64,000 nucleotides of DNA from Prostheceraeus crozeri (lineage: Eukaryota > Platyhelminthes > Polycladida > Euryleptidae): positions 126,501 through 190,500 of the forward strand of contig CAJQUW010008951.1 of assembly GCA_907163375.1 (NCBI GenBank), in the 5' to 3' direction. The notes under the pieces were generated by a model, which was not told where the DNA came from, did no database searches, and worked only from the letters and a program-made list of their open reading frames with translations. Shown in pieces: positions 28,398 through 41,225 of the stretch. Made by a program: the position numbers and the translations under genes. Every line of letters starts with the position of its first letter. Position 1 is the first letter of the stretch.

Positions 28398-29254
28398 CAA
28401 GGTTGGGCAAAAACTGGTATTGGGTATACCCAATACAAGTTTTGGGCCAAAACTTGGGTCAAAACCCAAGTCCAAGTTTCAATAAATGAGTAGAATGAAG
28501 TAAGCGAAGTTCATTCTTTGTATTTTTTCTGCTGACATGAAGATTCTTATGGCAAGATTCCTATTGCACCCATGAGAAGTGTGGTATTACTGGGAAACGA
28601 TTTTTATTGCAATAACTGTAATTAGTGGCCTTAGTACACGTATTACATTATAAAGCTTTCCTATAATTTAACCTACACTGATATACTGACTAATTGAAGA
28701 TCTTTGATTTAAGTATGATTGAGTTAAACATTGCTCATAACAAAGCAATTGTTTTCATTTTATCATTCAGAAATATATACAGACTTAATAGATATTATAG
28801 CTGCAAGGTGAGTGCACGCTGAAACATTAGAATACGAAGTTGGAATAAAGTCATTTTCGGATAACTGTCAACTGTATCGCAGACAGTTTAGGGGTGCGAA
28901 GATATAAAATATATGAAATGTATAAGATTTTCAATATGCACAGATGCAACAAAATACATGTACATGTATGCTTACAGCAAATACAATATTCACGAACTTT
29001 CAATGCGCGGTATTGTCAAGCCCTAAATGAAATAGCTAATAACCACAAGTATTTCTCGTTTGAAATGTTCTGTGAATTGAGTGAAATTTCGATAAAAAAT
29101 TAGAACTTCATGCTCTTAGCATGTACATGCAGTTCTTATAAGATTCAAATCAAATTATTAATTTTCACTAATTGATTTGTGTAAGTGCATAAATATAAGA
29201 CCCAAGTTTTGTATCACTTACCGAGGGCCGACATAAACCCAAAGTTCAACCTTG
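28398..29254. mobile_element. Non-autonomous hAT-like element, 857 bp
   Basis: The ends are CAAGGTTGGGC (28398) and, inverted, CAAGGTTGAAC (29254). They are flanked by GTTACTC at 28391-28397 and 29255-29261. The duplication is 7 bp, or 8 bp (GGTTACTC) if the last base of the element is counted. No transposase. The left subterminal region repeats CCCAA/TTGGG words. Confidence 0.65.
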
Positions 29255-29261
29255 GTTACTC

Positions 29262-30540
29262 ATCGACAGAAGGAACCGGCAGGAGACGAATTCTGATCGG
29301 ATGAGTCAGGAAAAGATCAAATTTTATCAAATTTGCTGATTAATTAGTGTGATTTTGATCATTTATGATTAATGGTTTGTTAAGTCCTCAAAAGCTGCTC
29401 TATTTTCCCCATAGCCCTTGACAAAGCGCGAAACGTCTGGCATGTTGTGACTGGCTTATTTCAAAATTATTTTACCAAGTCGATACATCTTTAAGAAGAC
29501 GGACGGGTTTTTCGACATTTCGACATTCACCTCAAAAGCTTGATTATGATTGGGAAAAATGATTAAAAATTTAACTAAATTTCATTGACGTGATAATGAT
29601 TAACCAAAAAGTTAATTCATTAAGAATTTGTTTCATTAAATCATTTATTGATGACACTCATGCGACCAAATGTTTGTTTCGGTGTATCCGAGATAAACCT
29701 GAGTTCAGAAATTTGGTAGGCATACATTCCAAAACGGCCTGGAAGATATCTAATGTGTCCTCAAGATGAATTAATTATCAATTGAGTGTTTCCACATTGA
29801 AGAACCTTTGTTTCTATCTAAGTTCATTTGGTTCTCCAAAGTCTAAGTTTAAGCCACTTCGTAGGATTATGTCAAGCCATGTTATGGAGTGGATGGTTCC
29901 ACGCTTTCTTTCTAAGCGAGACCAGTAGATATGATCGTTCCATTGCTGCGTCAACTATAAGCTGTTCAGGCTAGGAGTCAGGCCATTCTGCGACAGAAGC
30001 AATGCTAGTGCCTCTGTTCGAAGAACGTTAAAGCCAGCTTCCTGCAAATGCTGACGTAGCAGGTTGCATCGCTCATTGCTGTTATTTGTAACGATCAAGT
30101 GTTGGTTCAATCTTGGCTTCCAGCTAAATAGAATCGTTTCATCTGATAAGTCGTCTTGCAACTGAGTGTTTTTCTGTAGCAATAAAGATGCTATCAAAAT
30201 TATTAGTCGCAAAATTTCACAAAATCCACCTACAGAAAATATGGCCAGGTTTTGAGCTATTCTCTGGCTTGAGGTTTTTTGTCATTGACTGACCAAATGT
30301 CGGATCTTGGAAGTATTTTATTTCATACGAATAGCTTTGACAGCAGGTTGTAGTAATTTGACTCTCGACTTTCCCATTTTCGAATCCAAGGAATTGGACT
30401 TTGGACAGAAAAACTGTTGGGCACACAAGTGTTTTATGAATATATATGTCTAATATTTCTTAAAATGAAATATATGATGAAACACAGAAAATATATTATA
30501 TATAATATACGGGTCGTCGAAAACGAATGACCCGAATGTT
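29262..30540. other. Spacer without recognised genes
   Basis: AT-rich. A short GC-richer stretch near 29415 (GACAAAGCGCGAAACGTC) resembles sequence often near Penelope-like elements, too little to assign. Confidence 0.3.
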
Positions 30541-30544
30541 TTCT

Positions 30545-30875
30545 GACATTCGATATCTGGATTATCACAGTCGCTATTCTATTCTCGGGATCAAGACTTT
30601 GCAAACGATGCGTTAGCGTCAAGATCTTATCACCGTTGTTAAAATAATTCGAGGTCATATTTCTGTTCCGTTTGATGTTTGCTTTGAAATTTATTCCGAA
30701 AGTCGAACGCGTGGACATAAATACAAATTAAAGAGTCAATTTTCAAATTCATTGTGTCGAGGTAATTGGTTCTCATGTCGTGTTGTTCCATTTTGGCATA
30801 ATTTGCCTGCAGATTGTGTTGAGTGCTCAAGTATTAGTTCTCTTAAAAAAGGTCTTGATTTTTACCTTGGAGATA
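30545..30875 (+). pseudogene. LINE reverse transcriptase C-terminal fragment
   Basis: One frame with a single stop reads RYSILGIKTLQ, DLITVVKIIRG, SRTRGHKYKL and RVVPFWHNLPADCVE, ending SSLKKGLDFYL. This order (TRGH, V-P-x-W-x-x-LP, S-x-x-x-FK/LKK-x-LD) is the conserved end of CR1-group and related LINE ORF2 proteins. No other part of the element is present. Confidence 0.8.
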
Positions 30876-30879
30876 TTGC

Positions 30880-33800
30880 TTGACTTACTTGACTTTCTTG
30901 CATTACTTCTTCTGGTGTTATTATTTTTGCAACATTGTGCAGATTGTTCCGATTGGAGCTTATTTTGAAATACAAATATAGGGATGAAAGATACGCAGTA
31001 ACCAAAGTCTGCACTTTTCATGATGAAATCGTTTCTGAACGAGAAGGCACTTAACTTTCAATGAATATTCGCTTGACAATCTTTAGAAGTTTTACGTCAA
31101 CTTTAAATCGCATCTGATGCTTACTAACGCTTTGAGGACGATGTTGAAGTTATTAAAACGTTCTGCTTAATTTAATTTGAAATAGTTTGATCCTTTACGA
31201 GAGAAAATTGCTTTATTTTCGAATTCAAATGGGAAAATTTCTCTAACCAGGGATAAAAGAAAATTTTTGCAATTAGCATTGAAGACTAAAAGTTTAATCT
31301 CTATGTGTTGTTTTGTGATCTTATTAACTAATATCGAATTCTCTAAATTCATTCTCTGAGAAAATGATACAACCGTTTTTTAGAACATCTTCTATAGTGA
31401 CTCTTCTCTTCAGTCTTGTTCTAGACAGCTTCACTTTGTTGATATGACGTCAACCATTTAAATGAAAATGTGATAGGAAGCAGATGTCAAGTATCAATTT
31501 CCTATTAATGAGATTTCTATCACAAGTTTGTTTGAAGACAAGTGAATAGTGGACAGAATTAATTGTTTAGAGGAGGAATCAAGTATTTTCACTAATTTCT
31601 TTTGGACATATCTTTTCTATGAAACACAAGGGGAAATATATGAGAGTCAGCAATTCATATTTGTTGAGAGTAGCTTAACAACGATGAAGTCGACATATAT
31701 AGAATCAGTGCCGTCAGCAAAGCTTAAATGCCTTTAGAGAAGACACATGCACTATAAATCGCTGAATATGAAAATTACATGCAAATCAATACCCAATTCA
31801 CATACAAATTGAAACTAATAAATCGATACGAGATTCTCGTGTATTTACTGTAAATATGTTTGTCTTACGAATATTGACTTTCGATCACATGTTTGGTATG
31901 TAGCAGTGCGAATAATTCTTAATGTAATGGGCCGATTTACAAAGACGAACGAAAAAAATGTTTTGTCATCTATCTTTAGTGCGTTTTTGTAGTGAGCGAC
32001 TCCGACTGACTACAGTCGTGTCATTTCTTACCACTCTGATAATATAGTACGGATGCTGTTATACCCAGCTGAAAATTTCAATTAAAATCTTGGAATCATA
32101 GCTTTAAGTTAAAGAAGTTTATTCGTGTATCACCATTCAAAATGTGTACACGTATGAAAGTCTATTCTTTAGAGCAGTCGCCCTAACGTATAGCAAATAT
32201 TCAAAATCACTCAGTTAATCGATCCATTCAAACAATAGCCGAAAATAATACTTTCTTTACTAAAATAGAAATGGATATGACATTTTCCATCCCATCCTCC
32301 TCGTCGCCACAAGTCATGCTGGCAATTTCAATTAAAAATGTAAGTTTAAAAACAAGAAGTAGTAGAAAATGATACTTTGACTATTGAAATCACATATAAA
32401 AGGCTATGACAGATGTAGATGGTAGAGTATCAACCCAAAAATATACTAGTATGCAATGAAAATGTCTGAAAAATATTTGATCAATTTCAAAAAAGCAATC
32501 TTTTGCAAATTATTTCTGTGATCACTTACCATCCTTGAGATAATAAAGATATAAATATTCGAGTAAACTGGAATTTGCCAAATATTAAATAGAATGACGG
32601 TTATGTGATTAGAATGTTATATCACTTAAGAGGAAATCAAGTTGATTGCCGAGGAAATTTCATGAATAGCACTATGATTTGAGTCTTCATACGAATAATT
32701 TGGAGCTTGTCGTGTTTCTTGGCATTATTTTCTTGTTTGTTAACTTAGTAAATACAGTTACTAGCTAAAAAGTTCCATTTGTCCGTTAAGCCTACACTTG
32801 TCTAAAACAGATTGTAGTCTTCGGTCAATAAACATCATCTTGCACAATTCAATCATAATTAATATTTAGAATCATGATTGCTCCATGATTACCATTCAAC
32901 GGATCAACATAACATAGAGAGCAACAACATATAAATAAGTTCTATAAGCACATTTTCTATAAATAGGAAATATTCTTGCTGACAAGACTGTTGAGTCCTA
33001 AAGTAATAATCTCTGATGGTAATTAAAAGACACTTCCTCACCAAACCAGCTTCATCTGCAGTGACTCGAAGGATTTGTAAAAAAATCATTCTTCTTTTCG
33101 TCAATTTGCTGTCATAACAGTCAGTGCCTTGGAAATTTCTCCTAACAGTAGATAATGCGCATCTCACCTGCGTTGCTGCCTATCGAAAAGAGTTCATTTA
33201 ATGAAGTCTAAACGGCTATCACGAGGATGTGAGTTGCTACTCTACCTATATAGCTGTTCCATGACTCCAACTTACTCCGCTTCCCTCCTCAAATGTCAGG
33301 GTAACAGCATTGTCATTGAGATTCTTGGAACAACCTGTTTGCTTTTTGAGAAAAATCTATCACGTTTACCGACACAGCAAGGGATTTTCATAGTCTTTTT
33401 TTTGAAATCAGTGATATACTGAGAATGTTTCACACAACATGCAGTATATTAGTATTGAGTATTATTGATTTTACATGACTCAAACTCCTAGTTTCCAATT
33501 TATGCGTCCATGTCTCTTGTTGATGAATTTAAATGCAAACGTGTTTTACTTTTAGAACAGTGATGCGCAAATTATAGGTATATTTAATAGTGCTCCTCAA
33601 GTTCATTCTGAAATGAATTGAATTAAATCATACCGGGAGCTTCAGTTTGGCTATTTGAGCTCCACAACTTACAAAAAGTATCAAAAGGAATAAATAGATA
33701 GTTAAGAAAACGCAAAGATGATTGACAATCGATTTGCAGCAAATGCAATAAAATGAAAATAATGCCGTCAGTAACGTGGGAAAACAGACCGGGCCGTAAC

Positions 33801-34180
33801 TTTTACACCATAGCGGGTTGAAGATTTTCAAGATAATTTTTCTTGACTTCCTCTCAAACCAGACATTTCCTTTGTACTGCGATAATGCACAAGCGACATT
33901 AATTTAATCGGCTTGCAATCATGTCTATCATGCTGGGCATCATTGAAGGATATGATATGAACTTCTCTGAACACATGCACCATGGTAGGAATGATTTCAT
34001 CAACGAATTTATATACCATCGTATTCTAAACGGAATTTGTTATTAGTGGCATTTTGTTTTGTTAATGCCTTATATACTCTAAGCTGTTTTGTCGAATTAA
34101 AAATCCTTTGACGGCGTACAAGTGCAGTTACAAAACAAATATCCTCCTCTGCATATTTATCGAGAAACTTTCATTTCAGT
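30880..34180. other. 3.3-kb spacer without recognised genes
   Basis: AT-rich, short open frames only. No repeat structure or domain was recognised on either strand. Confidence 0.3.
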
Positions 34181-34190
34181 CCACTTACTA

Positions 34191-35320
34191 CAGTCCGTTT
34201 CATAAAAAGTGGATCATCCTAAAATTTGACTAAATAAAACATAAGTATGATACAGAAAGCACTTTTCATGTTATTTCATGTCCCTAATATATGTAAATGT
34301 CCCTATATAATCTGATAAGCTATGATACAGTAACGGTTCTTAAGAAGCTAATATTTTGTGGCCCTACCCTTATTGTCAATGACAATACCAATTCGTCTAC
34401 GCATTGATTCGATGATATCGTTGATTTTTGACTGATCTAACTTTCTCCACTCTCTTTTTAACAGTGACGTAAGTTGTGATACGCCATCTGTAGGTAGCAG
34501 TGAACGGCGAACGTTACGTCTTAGAATATTCCATACATTTTCTATGGGATTCAGATAAGGAGAACGAGCTGGCCAGATAATGTCCTAAGCCCTAATTGAG
34601 ACTTGCATAAGTTGACTCTACTACTCCTGTGACACGTAGCATTATCATCCATAAATAACCAAGTCGATGGATCACCAAGTTGATCTGTCATTTGGCCAAT
34701 GTTCATTCGTAAAGCATTCACATAGCGTTCAGAATTCATGTTTCCTTGCTGTATGTGAAGTAGTTCTAGCAAGGCTGACACTTTTACTTTTGTGAATGCG
34801 ATCTCGTTATTGTTCATTTGTGCTTTGTATTGTTTTCAACCGGTAAGAGATAGATTTCTAGCTGAAAGCAATCAGGAGTGCTGCCAACACCACCGCAACG
34901 AAGTCACGAACCTATGGAACATGAAGTCCAGTTAATCACATGTAGCAGTTACATTATTGTTGATGAATAATGGTGCTATACTGGCTCTGATTGACCGATT
35001 TTCTTTATTTTTGTTTTGCTTGATAGCTTTTGGCTTGTAGAACAACATATTACATAACAAAGGAAACAAATGTAATTTTATAAGAGTGAGGTGTGATTTT
35101 GTGTAACATTGCTAAATGAAGATCAAATTATCTACTACTTTTTTATCTATAACAGGAAAACAACTCATTATTCATGCTTGAAATTTCCAACAATGACATA
35201 AGTAAGCACAACTGACATATCTTCCAAATTTCAGAGAAATTCGTTCAAGTTTGGCGGAGTTAGACAAAGTTGAAGTTAAGGTTATGTTTAAGGGTGATCC
35301 ATTTTTTATGAAACAATCTT
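34191..35320 (-). mobile_element. Tc1/mariner element A, decayed
   Basis: The termini share GTTTCATAAAAA-x-TGGATCA with the inverted right end, each flanked by TA. The leftward transposase remnant (about 34340-34820) has WLFMDDNATCHRSS, the second catalytic Asp region. The downstream PARSPDLNPIEN-type segment is in another frame because of an indel near 34575. The transposase middle is missing. It is a homologue of the copy at 39503-40672. Confidence 0.85.
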
Positions 35321-35322
35321 TA

Positions 35323-36125
35323 GAATGTAAATGCGATTTAAATGGAACATGTATCATCCAAGAATTTGAAGTAAATCAGGCATTACAAATTTATCATCTC
35401 TGTATTTTGGATTTACATGCTGTTGCGTATTAAGCAGAACCAAGAGGTATAGTATATTACTGTACATTGCAAAGCAAAAGTTGCAGAAATAACAGTCAAT
35501 ACGGCACGTAACGTTCTGCATGCAACTGGCATTCCAGGGTTGGTGTGGTGCGCGAGCGAGCGAGATCACTTCATAAGGGCTGCCGATCAGAACACATTTC
35601 ACCAAGGTTCAACAATCAAAGTACACTAGCATGAACACGACAGCAGCTCAAACGTAACGACAGCACGTAATCCGTCACTGAACAATACATCAACCACTAG
35701 CGTTAACCAAGACATCGAACAATACCGTACACAAACAATACAACGGATCACAACACATTCTTATTCCTAGTGCGTGTATAACAGGAACATGCTACGATTA
35801 CACAGTCAATTTCAAACTTGCTAACTATTGTGAATTTTCGCATCAGCCACGTACATGTAGATCATGAAACTTGTCATGTAAACTTTGTGTTAAAACTATC
35901 TCATTGATCAATGTGCAGTGCTCTGTTAAAATTACTGTTGCAAATATCGCAAGTTTTACAAAGTTTGCCAAAGCAAGTACAATGTACACTGTTCAACCAA
36001 CTGGCACTTATAAAAGGTTTAAGCTACAACATGTTTGAAGGCTGATTACTTTGTTTAAGCAAAATTACAAAACGTATTTGTAATTTTATGTAGGCCTAAT
36101 AACTGTCCTTCTATCAGGATGTGTT
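35323..36125. other. Spacer without recognised genes
   Basis: No domain or repeat recognised. Confidence 0.3.
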
Positions 36126-36129
36126 TCTT

Positions 36130-36660
36130 GTTGCATACTTTTCTTGAGTCGGACTCAGTGTGTGCGCCTTAATGGTTTAGGACTCAACCTAGTTTTGGAG
36201 GTAATTTCTGGTGTCCCACAAAAGTCGGTCCTCTCTCTTTACCTTTTCTGTTGCCTACCCTGGTACATTGCATTCGGCATCGGCGGAAAATACAAAAAAG
36301 TATGTTGATGACTTCGGTGTGTTAGTTCCCCATTGCAACAAAGCATCTGCAATAGCATCTACAGACTTTGAAGTTCATCGTATTTAAAGACTGTTTCAGT
36401 CGAATTGACTTTTAATGAACAGCAACAAAACAAAAATTATGTTTTTTTTTTACAAGGGTTTTCATCAGGATAATCTCCTACCTGTTCCTATGTCAGAAGT
36501 ACCAACAGTACGCACTCTTGGAGCCAAAACACTCGAAAGTTTAAAGATGAACACATCGATGTGATTTGCAAAAGGAGGAGTCAAAGAATATATCTATTCA
36601 AGAAGCTGAGGCAATGCAAGTGTAATGGCCCATTGCTTATCGGACTTAATGAAAGGAACT
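36130..36660 (+). pseudogene. LINE reverse transcriptase fragment, CR1/L2-like
   Basis: Reading across frame changes: LEVISGVPQKSVLS (RT motif with SGVPQ), KYVDDFGVLV (active-site YVDD), LTFNEQQQNK and, further on, NEHIDVICKRRSQRIYLFKKLR. These are successive motifs of non-LTR reverse transcriptases. Several stops make it nonfunctional. Confidence 0.75.
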
Positions 36661-36687
36661 GAAGTGGACGATGGAGATCTAATCAGT

Positions 36688-37771
36688 CAATATGTGTTCA
36701 ATAAGTCACGTGGTTACAATCTGCAACGAAGAAAAGGTTATTTAAATACTACGTATAAACAATTAAACAATAGGTAATGTTAGTTAAATATCTTTAAGAA
36801 ATAAGAGCTACCATTATAACCTAATATTCGGTTAAGCAATGGATTGCTACTAAAAATTTTTATAGATTCAACAATACTAATCTCAAAGTCTGAGTTTCCA
36901 CGGTAAATGATTTTAAAGCAATCATTGTAGTTACGAAAACAATGGTTACATTGTTCTAAGTGTTTTGCAATGGCACTATTGCCACTTAAGTGTTCAAGTT
37001 AACGTTGATGCAGACGTCTTTTGGTTTTGCCAATATATTGGCAATCAGGATCAACCTGACATTGAAAGCAATAGACAAGACGCGATTGCATGTCTGGACC
37101 TAACTTACTTTTAAGGGAGAAATATATTCCAGTTTTGAACGAGGTCATAACAACCTTGCATTCCAAGTTAAGTTTACGAAATATTTTTACTAACTTATTA
37201 CTAAATTTCTGTGATGAAGGGGATTTTGATTATTTTATTGAAGTCATTATCAATTGTTACGCGTGAAGAATTGTTTAATTTACGACCTATAAATTTGTTA
37301 ATTGTTGATTGAATTAATTGCAATGGATAGCCATTTCTACTTAAGATATTGGTAATTTTACTACATTCATTATGGAATAGATTCCAATTGGTGGATACAT
37401 TGTAAGCACGATGAAGCATGCATAATACTAGTGTGAGTTTCCAATGGCGAGGACATAAAGCATTGAAATTCAGTAAAAGACCTGTAAAGGTAGGTTTACG
37501 ATACATCTCAGTAAGTACATTGTCCTCATCAATTTTCAGAAGGACATCCAGAAAACGTAATTCTTTATAACCCACTTCTGATGTAAAGTGCAAGTTACTG
37601 TGTTGAATGTTGAGAAAATTATGGAATACATCTATGTGTTGTTCATTGTCAAATACAACTATGATATCATCCACATAACGACGATACACAACAGGAGAGA
37701 AAGGTAAGTCCTGCTATTTATGTTCTAGATTAGCTAAGAAGACGTTAGCGAGGGTTGGACCCAACGGGCTA
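36688..37771 (-). repeat. Left arm of a 1.08-kb inverted repeat: Penelope-like element copy
   Basis: The reverse complement of 37983-39066, nearly identical; one visible coding difference lies in VVFDNEQH versus VVFNNEQH. It encodes, leftward, YRRYVDDII (RT active site), the RT C-terminus and a GIY-YIG endonuclease. 5'-truncated relative to the right arm. The arms are separated by about 211 bp. Confidence 0.9.
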
Positions 37772-37789
37772 CGAAAACTTAACGGGGGG

Positions 37790-39000
37790 TCGAAAATTTA
37801 TTTACCAACGTACCCGTAACTGAAGCAATCAACATTGCAACTAAATTAGTGTACTCACTTAGTAATGCCAATAAACCGAAGTACGAAGAAAAAGTATTTA
37901 AAGACTTATTAAAATTTGCCATGTCTGTTTGCTTTCTTATGAATGACACCGTATACCAACAGGTGGATGGTGTAAGTATGGGTAGCCCGTTGGGTCCAAC
38001 CCTCGCTAACGTCTTCCTAGCTAATCTAGAACATAAATAGCAGGACTTACCTTTCTCTCCTGTTGTGTATCGTCGTTATGTGGATGATATCATAGTTGTA
38101 TTTAACAATGAACAACACATAGATGTATTCCATAATTTTCTCAACATTCAACACAGTAACTTGCACTTTACATCAGAAGTGGGTTATAAAGAATTACGTT
38201 TTCTGGATGTCCTTCTGAAAATTGATGAGGACAATGTACTTACTGAGATGTATCGTAAACCTACCTTTACAGGTCTTTTACTGAATTTCAATGCTTTATG
38301 TCCTCGCCATTGGAAACTCACACTAGTATTATGCATGCTTCATCGTGCTTACAATGTATCCACCAATTGGAATCTATTCCATAATGAATGTAGTAAAATT
38401 ACCAATATCTTAAGTAGAAATGGCTATCCATTGCAATTAATTCAATCAACAATTAACAAATTTATAGGTCGTAAATTAAACAATTCTTCACGCGTAACAA
38501 TTGATAATGACTTCAATAAAATAATCAAAATCCCCTTCATCACAGAAATTTAGTAATAAGTTAGTAAAAATATTTCGTAAACTTAACTTGGAATGCAAGG
38601 TTGTTATGACCTCGTTCAAAACTGGAATATATTTCTCCCTTAAAAGTAAGTTAGGTCCAGACATGCAATCGCGTCTTGTCTATTGCTTTCAATGTCAGGT
38701 TGATCCTGATTGCCAATATATTGGCAAAACCAAAAGACGTCTGCATCAACGTTAACTTGAACACTTAAGTGGCAATAGTGCCATTGCAAAACACTTAGAA
38801 CAATGTAACCATTGTTTTCGTAACTACAATGATTGCTTTAAAATCATTTACCGTGGAAACTCAGACTTTGAGATTAGTATTGTTGAATCTATAAAAATTT
38901 TTAGTAGCAATCCATTGCTTAACCGAATATTAGGTTATAATGGTAGCTCTTATTTCTTAAAGATATTTAACTAACATTACCTATTGTTTAATTGTTTATA
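37790..39000 (+). pseudogene. Penelope-like element: reverse transcriptase and GIY-YIG endonuclease
   Basis: Starts mid-RT with FTNVPVTEAI, then VDGVSMGSPLGPTLANVFL and YRRYVDDIIVVF, the RT active site. A second frame after 38553 continues with TGIYFSLKSKLG, then C-x2-C and QYIGKTKRRLHQ, the GIY-YIG endonuclease. An amber codon precedes YRRYVDD in both arms of the palindrome, and a further stop follows the endonuclease core. It is Neptune/Penelope-like by motif order. The right arm of the inverted repeat is 37983-39066. Confidence 0.88.
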
Positions 39001-39502
39001 CGTAGTATTTAAATAACCTTTTCTTCGTTGCAGATTGTAACCACGTGACTTATTGAACACATATGAACTCAAGTGGACTTGAGAATATAAGACGTTGATG
39101 CTATCGAATCATGCATATATCATATTCATTGAAAAATTGAAAATGGCTGTTTAGTTCACAACGCATTGTGCATGCGTCAAACACCAAAGAGGGTAAATAA
39201 CGAATTCCATGAAAATCCAAGCAGGTCGAAATATTTATCTATACAGGCATTCTTCAAGGTCACTTAAGCCTTTCGTATGCTCTGATTTCATTTGTCAACA
39301 ACAAACACAAAGTCAATATTTGGACAATAAATTGAAATTAATGATCCTAAAGAGGAAAGGCTGCATTTTCCAACCTCTTTTATGCTACACTTAACATAAA
39401 AAGATCTTGATGCAGGAGAAATAATCTTTAAGAAACTATTGTTTTGCTCTGCCGAGTCATATTTGAGACATTGATAACAAAGTATTCACATAACTGAAAA
39501 TA

Positions 39503-40672
39503 CAATCCGTTTCATAAAAAGCGGATCATCCTAAAATTTGACTAAATAAAACATAAGTATGATACAGAAAGCATTTTTCATGTTATTTCATGTCCCTAAT
39601 ATATTTAAATGTCCTTATATAATCTGATAAGCTATGATACAGTAACGGTTCTTAAGAAGCTAATATTTTGTGGCCCTACCCTTATTGTCAATGACATTAC
39701 CAATTCGTCTAGGCATTGATTCGATCATGTCGTTGATTTTTGACTGATCTAACTTTCTCCACTCTCTTTTTAACAGTGACGTAAGTTGTGATACGCCATC
39801 TGTAGGTAGCAGTGAACGACGAACGTTACGTTTTAGAATACTCCATACATTTTCTATGGGATTCAGATCAGGGGAACGAGCTGGCCAAGATAATGTCCTA
39901 AGCCCTAATTGAGACTTGCATAAGTTGACTCTACTACTCCTGTGACACGTAGCATTATCATCCATAAATAACCAAGTCGATGGATCACCAAGTTGATCTG
40001 TCATTTGGCCAATGTTCATTCGTAAAACATTCACATAGCGTTCAGAATTCATGGTTCCTTGCTGTATGTGAGGGACATTTAGTCGCTTGCTTGTAGCTCG
40101 CAAAGAAATCCCTAGTTCTAGCAAGGCTGACACTTTTCCTTTTGTGAATGCGATCTCGTTATTGTTCATTTGTGCTTTGTATTGTTTTCAACCGGTAAGA
40201 GATAGATTTCTAGCTGAAAGCAATCAGGAGTGCTGCCAACACCACCGCAACGAAGTCAGGAAGCTATGGAGCATGAAGTCCAGTTAATCACATGTAGCAG
40301 TTACATTATTGTTGATGAATAATGGTGCTATACTGGCTCTGATTGACCGATTTTCTTTATTTTTGTTTTGCTTGATAGCTTTTGGCTTGTAGAACAACAT
40401 ATTACATAACAAAGGAAACAAATGTCATTTTATAAGAGTGAGGTATGATTTTGTGTAACATTGCTAAATGAGGATCAAATTATCTACTACTTTTTTATCT
40501 ATAACAGGAAAACAACTCAATATTCACGATTGAAATTTCCAACAATGATATTAGTAAGCAGAATTGACATATCTTCCAAATTTCAGACAAATTCGTTCAA
40601 GTTTGGCGGAGTTAGATAAAGTTGAAGTTAAGGCGATATTTAAGGGTGATCCATTTTTTATGAAACAATCTG
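39503..40672 (-). mobile_element. Tc1/mariner element B, internally deleted
   Basis: The termini CAATCCGTTTCATAAAAAG and, inverted, CAGATTGTTTCATAAAAAA are flanked by TA on both sides. Length 1170 bp, shorter than a full Tc1 element. It carries one open transposase-derived frame (next entry). About 90% alike to element A by eye. Confidence 0.88.
39660..40169 (-). CDS. Truncated Tc1/mariner transposase (in-frame internal deletion)
   Basis: 169 aa. Residues 1-33 are a helix-turn-helix start (TKGKVSALLELGISLRATSK). From residue 37 the sequence jumps to the C-terminal catalytic part: WLFMDDNATCHRSS (second Asp) and WPARSPDLNPIENVW (Glu). The middle of the transposase, including the first catalytic Asp, is absent. 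The frame stays open across the deletion, so a DNA-binding, non-catalytic protein could be made. Probably a dead copy. Confidence 0.75.
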   Translation of the reverse strand: MNNNEIAFTKGKVSALLELGISLRATSKRLNVPHIQQGTMNSERYVNVLRMNIGQMTDQLGDPSTWLFMDDNATCHRSSRVNLCKSQLGLRTLSWPARSPDLNPIENVWSILKRNVRRSLLPTDGVSQLTSLLKREWRKLDQSKINDMIESMPRRIGNVIDNKGRATKY

Positions 40673-40674
40673 TA

Positions 40675-41217
40675 GCTAGTGGCTGATACATTCTTTCTTG
40701 TTTTATTTCTGTTCTTGAAGACATAGTACGTAGATAACTCACTCAACATTTGTTTTCTTAAAAGGTTTGTCAAGCTGAAGTATTTATGATGTAATACTGT
40801 TGCACAAGAAATCGGTAAACGGAAGGTGTGCAAGAAGACATTTTAGCTGAAAATAACTAAGGACATTGCGCAATATGAGACAATCAACAATTGAGGCGTG
40901 ACAGGCAATGCATAACAAACCTTGAAATTCATAGTGAAGTCAGTGTTGAACCCACAGAATTAGATTCCCTGGTTGAACCATATTCGATCAAGGTCATAGC
41001 GGGTGAGGAAAAGTAAGACAGTCCGTAATGCATCATTACGAGGTACAGGTGAATCATGAACTTGGATCCGCTTTGCGATTCTCCAACCAGCAAAATGAAG
41101 AGAAATAATGACTTCGTCCGTCATCTCACATCGCGGTGAATCACACCGCGGCCCCAGTAAGTGATCTGAATAGTCGTCTGCAAGCAAGTCGGGTTGGTGC
41201 TTGAACGTTGCACAGGA
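40675..41217. other. Spacer without recognised genes
   Basis: No domain or repeat recognised. Confidence 0.3.
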
Positions 41218-41225
41218 GTCCAACA

